From assembly GCA_932294295.1 (NCBI GenBank), contig OW028573.1, forward strand, positions 3,048,001 through 3,112,000: 64,000 nucleotides of DNA, given 5' to 3'. The notes below the pieces were generated by a model that saw only the letters and a program-made list of their open reading frames with translations, was not told where the DNA came from and ran no database searches. This DNA is from Alitta virens. Its lineage: Eukaryota > Annelida > Polychaeta > Phyllodocida > Nereididae. Numbering within the stretch: position 1 is the stretch's first letter; every line of letters begins with the position of its first letter. Made by a program: the position numbers and the translations under genes. Below are positions 13,432 through 26,907 of this stretch, in pieces.

Positions 13432-13752
13432 AGGTCACTATGTCCTTGGGAATCAAGAACAAATTGTCGCTCTAATAGTTTGTCGAGCTGCCCCTTTGTC
13501 CAGAATGCAAGGTCATGGGTCACAGGTCTTGGGCAAGATCAGAGGTCATGCAAAGATCATTGTGGTCATTCGTGGTCACTGTCATACATGGGTCATAGAT
13601 GGCTCAGTGCACACACATCTGGGAACAGGAATGCATGTAATTAGCATGTTAAGACCAGCACCAGATCTAGCTAGAGTTGACCTTGCCCTTGGGCCCTCAG
13701 TGACCTTGACTGCGGGACCTGACCTTGTTGTGCTTTGTAATCAACTTGACCT
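13432..13752. promoter_or_regulatory. Cluster of seven AGGTCA nuclear-receptor half-sites
   Basis: Exact AGGTCA starts at 13432, 13510 and 13543. Exact TGACCT, the reverse complement, starts at 13678, 13701, 13720 and 13747. The copy at 13701 reads TGACCTTGA, the extended TCAAGGTCA form bound by monomeric receptors of the ERR, SF-1 and FTZ-F1 type. Near-matches (GGGTCA, GTGGTCA) fill the space between. A regulatory role is inferred from motif density only. Confidence 0.45.
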
Positions 13753-14670
13753 CTGGATGGAGTCAAGGACAAACATCTACATGCTTTGTTCTGGTCCATC
13801 TCGCCCTCTCTGGCTGGCATGAGGAACTGCAGAAACTGCCAGACTGATACGCCTATCTCTCGCTTGTCAGACGACCACCTCAGCTGCCAACTGAATGCTT
13901 TGAGTGGTGGTAAATGATAGCTCCCCAGATGTTATCAATGTAACTGACTATAGAGCATTAATCAAAACAATTTATGCGACTTTAATTATCGCCTTAAGAT
14001 ATGCGCTATTAGATGAAATAGCAAATACCGAAGTGTATCTCATACCATGCATTTACCATCTCCAGATGCGACTATACTGTATAGAGGTTTGTTTGTAAAT
14101 TGAGATGTCTTGTACCCAGAACTTCTTGAGTAGAGAGTTTGCCAGATCTTAAATCAATTCACAGGCGATCCTTCAGAAATTCTTGTCATAACACCAATAA
14201 CCCATGAAGACTAGTTAGGAGAATTTACATTCCCTTGGACTGATGCTGGTGTTAAGTATCTAGTCTTCCTTGAGAACGGAATTTCCAATGACCACTCTCA
14301 GGCACTCTGGTCGTGCAGTCTGCATCAAGGAAATAGGGCAGGAATGGGACACATAACACTTAACCCAGCCAGAGATTCCTCTAGTACAGTTGTACTTATG
14401 CTACAATGGTCAATCTGGCACTTAGGATTGGCATCCCTCTTTAGCAATGTACATACCATGTACTGGAATCAAATTTGGATGTGTGAATAAGCCAAGTATT
14501 CAAACTATCGGATGATCACTGGTGAGCAAAAACCAAACCAAATGGCAATCGGTTGCACTAAAACCTACGTAACTTTTGAGTGAAAGAAATTGTTTTGTAA
14601 TCAGTAAAGTAAAGATAAGTAGTTTTAAATGCTTGATCAAGAAGTTATCGCTTCTACAAGAGCTATGGCA

Positions 14671-14722
14671 CGACAGACTGACAGACATAATGACAGTGCG
14701 ACAGACAGCTAGACAGACAGAT
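14671..14722 (+). repeat. CAGA-type tetranucleotide repeat
   Basis: Imperfect ACAG/CAGA run. A second, similar run lies about 400 bp downstream. Confidence 0.8.
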
Positions 14723-15106
14723 GCCATAGGCAATCGCAATGCCCTTTAGGCCATTACTAAGGCCGAGGGTAAAAACTGAGTTTTATTAATTCGAAAAAGT
14801 GATTTTGAGGTCACAAACAAATCCAATTGCATTTTTTTTAGTCATATTTTCCTTCGTAAAACATTATATTTTCTATAAATATTTTCATTAAGTAACTTTT
14901 TTTGTGCAAGCCATAGAGCTACTATATTGCTTGGCCCCTTGATGAACCCTGTCCGGAAAGGATCACTTTGATGGGCCATTTGAGGGGACCCCCAGTGCTT
15001 AATGAGCAACCCCACGCTGATATCTCCTCATCAAAACTCCTGCACGGGCCCATGCTTTGATATGATCAGTTATGACAGACTCGTCACTCGCTTCACTTGT
15101 TGCATG

Positions 15107-15168
15107 TCAGACTGACAGACAACCTGACAGACAGACTGACAGACAGCTTGACGGACACTGACAGACAC
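15107..15168 (+). repeat. CAGA-type tetranucleotide repeat
   Basis: Imperfect run of CTGACAGA units, related to the run at 14.7 kb. Confidence 0.8.
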
Positions 15169-16328
15169 ATTCTGGCATACTTGGGTGATCTATCAAAGAA
15201 ATTATGGGATGTTCGACACTTAAAAAATAAAAGCGTCACTTAATTTGAAGACCAGCTATTTACAATTGCTCAAAAATATTTATTTTTTAAGATATCATAT
15301 ATCATTTTGGCGTGGAGTTACGTTTTCTCTCAAGTATAACCTCAGGCATTCTACTACATTGCCTGAATATTTCATTTTTTTATGTTACATATGTGCACAT
15401 GACTACAAAATATACCAATTCCAAATGTCCTATCATGGAGACACTCAAATAGTGTCTTTATGAATTATTCAATGGTTTTGATTTATTTATATGCTTAACC
15501 TGGTGCATATATGCATTTAGAATAACAAGTTTCTCATACACTCCTTACCATCAGTCAGCTATCAGTTGTGATGGCAGAAATGAATGGAATGCATTGAGTC
15601 TGAAAGGCACAAGAGAAACTGCCTCATAAAACCATACATCAAAAGGGATCAAAACGTCTCGGATATAAACCCCTGTGAAATAAGACTTTTTTTCTGATTT
15701 AGTCCGCAGAACGCTTCAGTGGGACTACTGACAGCAGACGTAAGCAGAGTCATTGATCACCTAAATCAGTGAGTTAGGCTCAGGCCCTGAAAATCCCCGC
15801 CAAGTTCCCATCAAGCCTGAGGCTTGTGGAGAATGTTAACCCGCAAAGTGTGTCATGTTTAAGGGCCTAGGCAAAAGGAGGCAGACCTGGCAGGGGTATT
15901 TGGCCAATGCACAAGTTGCAGCTTCTCCATTGCCCCCTTTGTTACCCTTCAGGGTTGGTTCTGCAGTCTCCACACTAATGGTACTGATTCGATTGGAAAG
16001 TTAAAGGTATTTTCGTTCTTGAAAATACCCAGAAGCAGAAAAATCACCAAGTTCAGATGACAATGCAAGATCAAGAACAATGTCAGTCATTATATTTCTA
16101 ATAATATTTATTTCCGCGTAGCTTTCGGAGTCATTTATTCCTTAATTGATGGACTGATTGATGTAATATCGTTAGACATTACATACAGTTGAAAGATGTC
16201 TGCGTTACCAGACTTCAACATACAGCTGTATAGCCTGTTCGAGATATTCTAAAAACCCCATATTGTGTCTTTTTATTATTCCTCATAAAATGGCACTGTT
16301 CCCCATGCATAAGATGCCATTTGTTCCC

Positions 16329-16360
<32 letters not shown>
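16329..16360 (+). repeat. TA dinucleotide microsatellite
   Basis: Nearly uninterrupted TA repeat of about 30 bp. Confidence 0.9.
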
Positions 16361-18009
16361 CGTGGAAGTCTTATGTTGTCCACAGAATGGGACATCTTTG
16401 ATTTTACGGTCCATCCAAACAAATGAGAGACTGATCAATTGAGGGTAGAAAAAGATGTGGAAGGGACAGACCAGTGGGACCGGTGGTGGACCTTGGTGGA
16501 CAAGGGTCAGTGCAGCTGCATAATGCAGAGCGGCAGGCTGGCCAGTGTCTGGCTCTCGTTGGCTCTCCATGGTACCCTGGGGTCCTTGCTTTCTCTATGG
16601 CCATCATGGTGGCATAAGTTGGCCAAGGTCCCTGTTGCACAGCCATTAAATGCTAGTAATGGTCTCTGCCCAGTTGAAGGCTGCTGGGCAGGCTGGAAAT
16701 ACAGCCACACAGCCAGTATTGACTGCATGATAAGCCCCAGCCATCTGGGACGTGTATGGGGCAGGTCATGCAGCCTGATGCAGGTCCTGCATCTCATTGC
16801 TGCTGCTGCTGCTGTTGCTTGTTGACCTCCTCATGCTGCCCCAAATTGCTCTTGCCTAGCATACAATCAAACAGCATGACAATCCACAAGCAGGCAATCC
16901 CCGTATAAATCTCTAGCAATATGGAAAAGAATGAGTAGCCTAAAACATAGCGGATAGCCTGACTGTGCATTCAATAGGAGTATTGCTTTCCAGCCAGACT
17001 CTCCAAGGGCCAAGCTATGCAACACGAGAGATTCATTTGCCACTCCGCAAACAGTAATGCTCCCCAGGAGTATATCAGCAGACTAAACAATGCACATGTA
17101 CCGTGCATTCAAGGTATATAGTATTGGTAGTAGCAATTACTCCACAGATAAACAAGAAAGAAAAAGAAATGCTTCTAGAAAATTGATGCAAATATGTTGA
17201 GCGAGATTCTATCATTCTCCACAAGAAATCCATTGCCACGAGAATGTCTCAACCACATAAACGTGGATGCCTAACATTTTTGCAATTTCTTGAATGCCAA
17301 AAGAATGAAAAAATTACTACCATACTTCTATATATAAATCGAACCAACAGCCGCATATTTAATTCACTTTGAACACTTGGATATAGGCTACAATATACAC
17401 ATACTCCGTGTCAACAAATCAATACATAGTCCTTCATAATTGATGGGCTAAGTGACTAGGCACCTCTTGTCAAATCTTTCTTGGAATTGCTGCATTCAGT
17501 GAATATTTTTCTGTCTGCCTCTAGTCTGGTATCGAGCCACTAACAGATCTGTCACAATATGCTACAACCAAGTTGATGAATTGAACCACTACAATAACTG
17601 CATGTACCAATACTGGTACAGGCACTACCAGCTGGAAAGGCACCATAATGGCCCATATTGTGGCAATAAAAGAATGAAAGAAACGTACATACCAGATACC
17701 ACCACGAAGTTCTTTTTCCTAGTAACTTTACAGTCCTGACTTGCAAGTATAAGATTGCCTATCTCGACTCCAGTGTGATGCTTAATGACCATATATAAGG
17801 TATTTATTACTCTACTAATGCAAGTGACGTCACGTGTTAGCATTGGCTGTGAGGGTTCACGATTAATTTCAAAGGCGCTATAAGTCTGTAAGCCGCCAGA
17901 GAGGGTCTTTGGCTGACTTTGAGGTCGAAGTTCATTCCCCCTTGTTCAAAGGACAGTTGGCCTAACTTACATTTACTCACGGCTCCATATTACAACATCA
18001 CAGGGAATT

Positions 18010-18061
18010 AAACAAACACGCAAATAAACAAACAAGCAAACAAACAAAAAAGCAAACAAAC
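18010..18061 (+). repeat. CAAA-type repeat
   Basis: Imperfect run of (A)CAAA units. Confidence 0.8.
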
Positions 18062-20336
18062 GGATGCAGAATGTAGATAAATCGCAGAGGATCAAAGGCC
18101 TTTAAATGATCAGAGCCTCAGACTGCTGTGCATGAAACATCCTACACACAATCCATCATGCGAAATAGCAAACACAAAAGCATTGCACAGAGCCATACTT
18201 CATTCTGGAGCACTGATTCATCGATCGCTCCAAGTGTTCAACAACCATACCATGCCAAAACGACCCAAGCCATGCGTCCGTCATGATACGCTTCATTGAC
18301 TTATACATCACTCCAAGGCTGCGTGGATTGCTGTTTATTTATAGCAACTTTTGTTTCATTTAATAGCCTGGACTGCCCATCGATTGTGATGCTTGAATAG
18401 TCGTTTAATTCATGCAGAGACATGTCTGACTGCAGGGCAATTCTACCGAGAGTTATTGATACCACTAGAAACACCATCGACCATGTAGATCTAGTGCATT
18501 GTGTACAGTTTAAAACTGCCCAGTACATCACTTCTCTTTTTTGTTATTCAAGTACACAACGCCCAGGCTATGGTGAGGTTTATAGCCACCATATAGCTCC
18601 AGAGCACCACCAGGTATTTTTAGGAGGAAAGGCAGGCGAATCTCAGAGTCATTTGCCTAAGTGATTAGTCTTGGTCATACCTGGTTGGACAGCTTTATGA
18701 CCAGTGGGCAGTTTGGACAATCTCCGATCAGCCTTTCATTAGGTTGACCAGTGGCCAGTGAGATGAGAAACTGGTCAGTCTTGATGGGATTCACGTCCAG
18801 CCTGTAAAGCAAGCCAATGCTTCATCCAGGCACACAGTATGGAACATTATGGAGTCCATATGGACCCATTGTGGGCTGATGTGTCGAACCTTACTTTTGG
18901 CAAAGAAGATCTTTCCAATCATTCTTTATATCATACCATAATGAAACCCAGCAATTGGACATGGCAACATTATATTGAAAATGCATTATGCCATGGACTT
19001 CAAAGGGAAACATATTACATGTTAATGATATTATGACAAAGGACACAATGATTCATTTGGTTTCGCCAGTTACTGACATATGGTAAGAACAAAAGAACAT
19101 GAGGTGCCCAATGGTGGTAACACGCAGCAATATTGACCACTGCCCATATGCTCCGTGAAAATGACCTGTTGGACATTGACCTGTACTGGTCAGCAGCAGG
19201 ATGACCTGTTGAATCTCATCAACAGCAGCAGCAGCAGCCATGGCAGCAGTGGACTGCAAGGGTCATCCATCACACAAGATGGCCAGGCAACCTGTAGATC
19301 GTGAAACACTGCAGGGAGGGCAGGATCAGGGTGAAGCCATCTCATTTGGCACTCTGGCCATATGGATTCAACACTAAGTCCTTACACTAGGCATATGGAA
19401 CAAGGCCTAACTGCACTCTTAAGCCTGTGCCCGGAGCCTGTTCTTGACATCAGCAAGGCCTGCAAGGCTGACCTGCAGTTGCAGAGCCAAGTCTGCTGTT
19501 GTAATCGCTTACTATGCAGTTTTACATGGCTCTGCACACTTCCACCTGCTTCTGACATGTTAATCTGCAACTCTGTTTACCAGCAACTCTGCTATTGGTC
19601 CAATGATTCAAAAGTTCCCAGCGACCAATTAACTGATTAGTTGACAGCCACTTCCGCCTTCCATTTTGCATGTTGCTTAATCGTATGTCTGGCCAGGTGC
19701 CCCCTGCAACCCCCTCTGCATTTCAATTGATCTTTGCTGACCAGAGTCTCCTCTTCGGCGAGATGTTGAATATGCCAGACATATAATTCAAGGCAATGAG
19801 TTTTTTGTGACTGATTACCCTTGATTTATTAATCAATAAAGAGCCAGGGAGAGTGGGAGACCTTTTCGGAAAACAAGACACTTACACCAATGAACTCAAT
19901 GGACTGAATGTCTCATATGAACTTCTCATAACCAACGCGGCAATCAAGAACTTCCTTCGGCCCTAGTGACACCTAGGTGACACCACTCTCAGACAGCAAC
20001 TAGGCACCACAAGTGGATAGGATCTGGCACGTGGAATGTATCCGATTGCAACAGAATACTGAGAATAGTATCCAGGAACCAGCCAGGAAGAAAATGGAGG
20101 CAGACAGTCGTTATGATGGAATAGGATCTGCCACTACAGTCTGAGGCTGGTTGGCAGGGGAGGGAGTCTCAGGGAGACCAGACAAGCCAAGGCCCTCAGA
20201 CACCAGACCTGCTGCTGCTGCTGCAGGTGAAGGACAGCGTGCAGCACTCTTCCATCTTCATCAAGAGGACGCATCCTGCAGCTAGCCTGATCAATATTGC
20301 CCTGCAGCTACCATGCACGTAACCTGGACGTCCAGC

Positions 20337-20359
20337 AAGCAGCAGCAGCAGCAGCAGCT
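20337..20359 (+). repeat. CAG trinucleotide repeat
   Basis: About seven uninterrupted AGC units. A shorter CTG run lies at 20209-20226. Confidence 0.85.
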
Positions 20360-21340
20360 CAGCTATCATCAGACTACCATGGCTTTCGTGGCAGACTGGG
20401 ACTCGTAAAACATGTTAATGCTCATGACTGCTCTTGTAAAGCGCTACTCAGGCCAGCTAAATTAGCCCAGCTCAATGCTAAGGAAATAAGCCTGCCTCAA
20501 ATGCAGCGAGGACCGCACAAACACCATGTGGAGTCGCCTCTACTAGGCTCTAGGTCCTCGTATGTCAGCACATTACACAAACCCCATCAGTCCACATCTG
20601 AGGAGCAGTAAATCTGGTCACCATCTTGAAGACCTTTGCTCCTTTGTATTCATGCAAAACAATTCACCAATGTTTGTTTTCACACCCCACGGAGATAAAT
20701 TGTCAGCATGCCAAGGGAAATTCAAGTATGAGGGAAACAAAAGCTGCCTTGATAAGATTCGTCGTCACAGACCTGTCTGCAGCCTGCATGGCTTTAGTAT
20801 CACGTATCTGTGTTATTCATCAATGAGACAGGAAGAGGGATGGAGCAAGGATGCGGGTGCTGCTGCAGAGGATTATCTTTCGCATCACAGTGGGACAGAG
20901 GTATCTCCCAAGCCCCTTGCTAACTGATACAAGTCTAGCTCACGATGCCAGAGGGTTAATAAGGGTGAGCTGATAGCAGTTTACCCTGGTGCTTGAGTCA
21001 ACTACTCAGAATGTAGCAGCCCCCCTGCAGGGGTTGAAAGATGCCACCACGCCACCCGGAAGTGTACAAACCCACCATTAGGGGGTGATACAAAATGACC
21101 TGCAACTGAGAAAGTATTGGATGTGCATCCATGGTGAAAGTGCATAAATATTAGCATTTTGAAATTGCAGGATGAAAGTGGGGTACAGAGGTTTAATAGA
21201 TAGGCCAGAATGTCTAATTAGGTTCTCAAGTGAAAGTGACTGGCAAAGAACGAGGGCTCAGAAGACAGCATCAGTGGAATAAGAGGACCCGTGGGGGACC
21301 TAAGAATAGCAGGGAGTGTTGGACCACCACCACAAGCCCG

Positions 21341-21395
21341 CAGCAGCAATAACAGCAGCATCAGCATCAGCAGCAGCAGCAGTAGCAACAGCAGG
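21341..21395 (+). repeat. CAG/CAT trinucleotide repeat
   Basis: Interrupted CAG run. A CTG run of about seven units follows at 21541-21562. Together they create a misleading 158-codon open frame. Confidence 0.85.
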
Positions 21396-22977
21396 AGCCT
21401 GCAGGATGAGGTATGGTCAGAGCAGTGTGACTCATCAACTTGTCACCATGGAGACCGAGTAGGCTGCAGGACAGCATCTACTGTTGCTTGGTATAAGGCA
21501 GCCTGCTGCTCAACTCAGCCGATGTGTGGGTGGGAGGCAGGCTGCTGCTGCTGCTGCTGCCTGCAACATGTATTGGTCTTATCTGGCTCCTGCATCCTGC
21601 ACTGCAATGCAACTGCAGTCGTGCATCCTGCGGTGCCCTCCATCCGCATCAAGCCCCTGCTGCAGCTGCAGGACCTCTATTGCCTCCACTCACGACACCC
21701 TCGCCATCTCACTACCCTTTCTAGTCGTATTACATATTCCCTTTGGGATGCTAATTGCAAGTCATGAGCCTCAACCTGGACTCAATCACTGAAGTTGTGT
21801 ACAAGCGGCTAGTGAATCATTGACTGCAAACTGCAAAAGCTGTTGCTCTGTAGCAACTAACCACACACCAACAAATGTGCACCCATACTGTATCAACATT
21901 ACTCAGCTCATTTACCAATACAATTGCTATGCTATGTTGATGTAGTTGCAGTATAAAGCGGGTTTGTGGTCTGCATCATCCTCATGCAGCAAGCTCACAC
22001 AGTTGTAGCAGCGTATACTGCCATAATATTACAGAGGATCTACAGAGTGCTGTAGAAGCAGCCTTCATAAATGACTGCTTGGAGCATGACAATAAACTTC
22101 CCCCTACAGCACATGCATGCAACCGGTGTCGCACCTGCCAAAGCAGTCTTGGAGGCCATAAAGTGCTATAATAAAGGCATAAAGCAACAGTGGACTTGAA
22201 TCATTGATTACCGAAGGTTTCACCATGGTGCCCTTCATCATTATTCCCATTAGAACGCGAGATAAATGTTGAACTCAAGCCTCTACCATTAAAAGGCAGC
22301 AGACAGCAGACTGGAGTCAATGGATATAATGTCTGCTCCCTGCAGACATGGTGTCCAGGGAGAAACGCAGTCATCCCAGCCAGGAACAAAAACATATTCA
22401 GGGGACTTCAGACTGCAAAATTCAGACCTCATCAATATGCATGAGCCTACAACACTGCTGCTCTATTTAGAGCATTTAAGATAGGCATTTGGGCAAAGTT
22501 GCAAAGCAAATATTTGCAAAGAGAGGCACATCAAGAGCAATTACACAGCACTGATAACCAGGATCCAACATCGTACCAGTCTCAATGTGATATTCTCAAT
22601 GTAGCCTCCCCACACTCCACACTTTCCATAATTGTAAGGCAATCTTTAGATCTATAGATTAGAGAGTTCAATCTGTAGATACTGTAGACAGTCCAAATCA
22701 TTGCTTGTGAATTATTCAATGAAATGAATCAATAAAAACATCAAACCTTTGCCAAAATACTGGTGTGAGTTGTCACTTAACATCAGGCTTTGTAATATCC
22801 CTATACAGTTTAATGACTATGTTCGTGTTAACAAGGGAAAACTTGACATCCAAGTGTCAAAGAGGACCTTTAGACTTTTGTATACCAAAAGAGACTAATA
22901 ACAGTTGAGCATCAGGCATGAGCGACAGAATGTCTGGATGTATGTATCTTGCACGGGGTCTGATCGTGACTTTAGTC

Positions 22978-23233
22978 TGACCTGATGTTCGGGGTAACCT
23001 CAAGGTCAAACCAGGGGGTCCCATCATTCGGGACACCAGAAGGGCCAAGGGGGTCAGGTGGGAGGACCTGGGACAGTTTTGTTCATCTGTAAACACAAGC
23101 CCCACTTGTGTATGGAGAGGGGCGTGGCCAGGGGTGCCCCACTCCCCCCTACCTTGGTTGATTCAGTCCAAGGTTCGTGGTTGTGCTGTGACCTTGAACT
23201 TGGTGTACCATAGTGACGCTCAGATGTAGGTCA
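22978..23233. promoter_or_regulatory. Second cluster of AGGTCA half-sites
   Basis: TGACCT at 22978, AGGTCA at 23003 (within TCAAGGTCA), TGACCT at 23189 (within TGACCTTGA) and AGGTCA at 23228. Two of the four are the extended nine-base form. Function is inferred from motif density. Confidence 0.4.
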
Positions 23234-25429
23234 TCACTCCTCCAGACATCTACCCCTCTTCAAGTTGCCGCTGCTGCTGGGGATCCCCATCCATTATCCC
23301 GCATCCCACGGCGTCCCCTTGCATACTTTACATTAGCTAGCCATATTCACCCAACGCAGTAATGCACAAAAGTATGGCTCGCATATGGAGATGAGATACA
23401 TCAGTCTAGCTGGGTGCAAACTGCCCTTTGAAGTTACAACTTCATTTGACACACTAACACTTTGTGTGAGACTAATTTAAGCAAATAGTGCACTCCCGGG
23501 TCACACACACACACACGCTCATAGGCATACTTTAAATAGCTGATACTATTAAAAGACAAATGGCATCAAATGGCCAATTACATGTAGGCCTATCAGTTAT
23601 CGGTGTTTAACAAGGATGCGAAGCATGCTCCATTTTAACCATCATGTCAATGTGACTTTAATGTGAGGTTTCAATGTACATGAATTATAAAAAAACTGAT
23701 AAATCCGGAAAATTCTGGTAAACAAAGGATCACATTGCACATACAAACACAAAAAAGGTTTTCCATTTCCAAATACATGTTATAAAGCACGGGAAGAGTA
23801 ATTGTGATCCAATAATAATGAATTTAATTAACTAATTAGTCAAAATTTACGAAGATTTATACTTATACCAATTAAACATCACAGGGCATCAGCATGCTAA
23901 CATAGATCCTTAAATTACCAGACATGCTTCCCACATGTATGTAGAAGAAAACCCGCAACGAAAGTACCATACAACATGATGGAAAAACAAATCTAAGTAA
24001 ACTTGCACATAAATGGGTGTTTGGGAAGAAAATCGCCAGATGCAGATATCTAACGCATGTTGCATCATGCGAGTTTAGCTGAAGTGGAGAGCTATCATGT
24101 GTGCATCTTGGTACAGAGGCAGGGGGTAGCATCTTAGAGCATGGAGATGGTTGTCTCGCATCTTCCAGGCCCCATAATAAACATATGTGGCAAAAAAGAG
24201 TTGAACTTTGACCCTCCCTTCCTTCAGGCTAGCAACATGCAAATCACTCAGCTCCATATGTATGTTAAACTCAAAACCACAATTTTTCATTTGAGCACTA
24301 CTTTTTTCACTCTTCCCGTCATAGCAAACAGAAAGGGCAATAAAGTATAAAGCAAAAATAACAAAGTCTCCTAAGCAAGGTTTTAAACACATACACATTA
24401 TGATGACACATAAGCTTAGCATGCTGGAGAACTTCACCTGAGTCAGCCACACATAACTCACTGGCTCTCTTTTGGAACCATTGAGTCATCCGCTCATGGG
24501 CTGCAGAACACTGCGCAATGGGGATCTTGCATGATAACTTGTGGAAACCTGTACACTAGAGCATTAAAACAAATATATTCACTTAATAGCATCAAATATT
24601 CCATGGAGTCATGACCTATGTGATATAAATCATCAAATGTGATATTGATCTCCTGAATATGTCATTAAATTTTCATAAAGTGTCCTTTTGCATGGATATT
24701 ACACACGTTTCGTGCACTTTCCCAGTGACTAATTCACACATCTTTAGCAAGATTAAATATATACAACATACACCTGTATATGCACTTGTGACCCCCAAAG
24801 GGAAAAAGCCCAAAGGGTGGGCCTATCATTTGCAAGGAATCTTTTTGATGTCCCTCTTTGGGGTCAAATTTACAATACCCAGGCTGTGGAGTGGTTTTCC
24901 AGAGATCACAGGCATACTATACACTTTTTCTTGACACCCTAGACAGCAATTTGTCCCCAGTATGTCAAGTGCTCTTTGAAAGGCAGTCACCCGTGGTAAC
25001 ATACGCAGAGGGCCAGCAAGAAACCCCGGGCGGCTTTCCCATGGTTATTAAATACTTCACTATCTGTGAAATTATCCAAACTCTTCCCTCAGCACAGTTT
25101 ACATTTAAAAGACTACAGCGTACTTAGTTGCCTTAAGCAAATCTTGCTTGTCGAGCAAATTGCATTATTTATTAAAATCAAGTGAGTGCACTGGTACCAG
25201 CTAGCCAGAGGAAGATGACGGCCCCAACCAGTCAACAAGCAGAGCCGCAGTCTGCCAATCCACAAGACTTTCGGCCTCATGTTCTTAGTAACAAAAGCAC
25301 GCAACTATTAAGTCAAGCGAAAAGAAATGATTTCCTGCCTCCATGCATGATTGTGCACGACCATGGAGAGTTTGTGTAACAAGAAAGGGAGAGTGCAATT
25401 GCATGTCGCTCAGTTTTGATGTCTCCAGT

Positions 25430-25950
25430 CTGTCGCACCGCCGGTGCCATGCCAGCCGAGTACAATAGACATCTCCACCGGCCTTTCGTGTTTTTCCCTT
25501 TTACAGTGTACGTTCACACTCTACAACCACTCAGATTTGCTCGCACATGCGTCTTATGGTAGAAAAACATCGCTTACCTCAGAGAGTGTGCTTTTCAGCG
25601 TTTTTCCAGTAAAATTTCCTCGGGGAATCTAGAGAAGATGCGTCGCCCAGCTTCGTACAGCGATGAGAACCCGCCACAGTGCAGCCTCTGCAGCCTGCGC
25701 AATGAGTCACGATTATGCGTCAGTTCTGCGCAGCTCTCGTTTATCTCTTCCAGATTTCAAAGCGATATAAATGAAATGACAAAACATCTGGCGTTATGTG
25801 CGTAAAAGGTACCATGCAAAGTAATACATTTATTTTTTTAGCAACAACGAACATTAAATGACTATTATAAAAGTCCCGAAAGTTGGAACTATTTTAGTCG
25901 CGCGCTGCTACGCGCACCTGCTGCGTAAAGCGGTTAGCTGTGCTTCCGCG
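25430..25950 (-). promoter_or_regulatory. CpG-rich promoter-like block, candidate SDR promoter and 5' UTR exon
   Basis: Local CpG content is visibly higher than in the AT-rich surroundings (for example cgcgcgctgctacgcgcacc near 25900). A TGAGTCA site near 25704 and a TGCGTCAG site near 25716 look like AP-1 and CRE-type elements. On the minus strand CTGAG|gtaagcg at 25578/25577 is a near-perfect splice donor. It would suit a short 5' UTR exon feeding the acceptor just upstream of the SDR ATG. Pairing the two is inference. Confidence 0.4.
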
Positions 25951-26900
25951 TGAATATAGGCCAAGTAGACAGCAACCCTCAGCAAGGCTACCCTTGGAAA
26001 GTTGAGGACCCCCAGCAAATGACAACCTTATTTTTCATGCCTAGCACAAGTCAATACTATACAATTGTTGTACAAATGAATGACACAATCCTCAACAACT
26101 ATACAATATAATACAATACTATACTATATGTTTATTTTGAGAATACAGGATTTATGAATCAATTCCTGTATTCCCAAAAATATCAACATGTGATAACGAT
26201 TTTATCCTCTGTCTTTTCCAAACACCCAAAAAATAAAATAAAATGAAATAAGGGAGGAACATATATATTTGTCGTGATCATTTTCGAGCTGTGTTGGATC
26301 CACAGTGACAATCGCCGTCAAACAGCTTACTTTATGTAAGTGAAGTAAAATTTTATTTAAACTCAGTAAAAGTACAGCTGACAGTCAACAAAAGCACAAG
26401 CGCTTGTCACCGAAATGACCATGAATAATCAAATCTGAGTAAGACATGAAAGTATATACAAATGAGAGATGATACGGTTACAAGTTAAGAAGAGTACATA
26501 AAAAGCAACATCAACAACTACATCCAAAATCATATGACTTAATGAAGCATTTAAAATTAAAATCACCAAAATTTAGCACCAATGTATTTAAATGAGTTGT
26601 AGCCATAAGGTAACATTTTGTAGTTTATTTGGACAAGTTGCAGAGAAAGCGCTGAGCTGACACACTGGGGATGACGTCACGATGACGGAGGATAAAATAC
26701 AATACAATACTTTAATTTATAGTCAGTTTGAAAAAATATTACTCTAGCCGCAGGCTAATATGACTTTTACAGATTTAAAAATATGTATTTAAATAACAAG
26801 TGTACAGAAGAAATAATTTAAAATACTGATTTAAAATAAATAAATGAAGTTAAATGAAGCGGTGATTGTGACAAATTTACATTGAACAACACCGAATTGG
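25951..26900. other. AT-rich spacer
   Basis: Low-complexity AT-rich sequence with repeated tacaatac-type words near 26050-26125 and 26695-26715. No gene seen. Confidence 0.6.
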
Positions 26901-26907
26901 TTCAGAG

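Larger units (their letters stand above)
4887..25577 (-). other. Long non-coding interval, candidate first intron of the SDR gene
   Basis: This 20.7 kb stretch runs from the acceptor just before the SDR start codon to a strong minus-strand donor (CTGAG|gtaagcg) in a CpG-rich block. No multi-exon gene is recognisable. The open frames present (for example around 13.35-13.82 and 21.29-21.77 kb) are explained by repeats and have no recognisable domain. It carries CAG/CTG runs, CAGA repeats, a 47-bp tandem repeat and AGGTCA clusters. Calling it an intron is inference; it could instead be intergenic. Confidence 0.35.

Noticed and set aside
13352..13822. 156-codon plus-strand open frame
   Set aside because: No domain, no splice context, and its length is explained by the GGTCA/TGACC-rich repeats it spans.
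21291..21767. 158-codon Ser/Cys-rich open frame
   Set aside because: Created by CAG and CTG repeats, which remain open in several frames.
24075..24461. 128-codon minus-strand open frame with a hydrophobic stretch
   Set aside because: No signal peptide at a sensible start, no paralogue, no splice or polyadenylation context.
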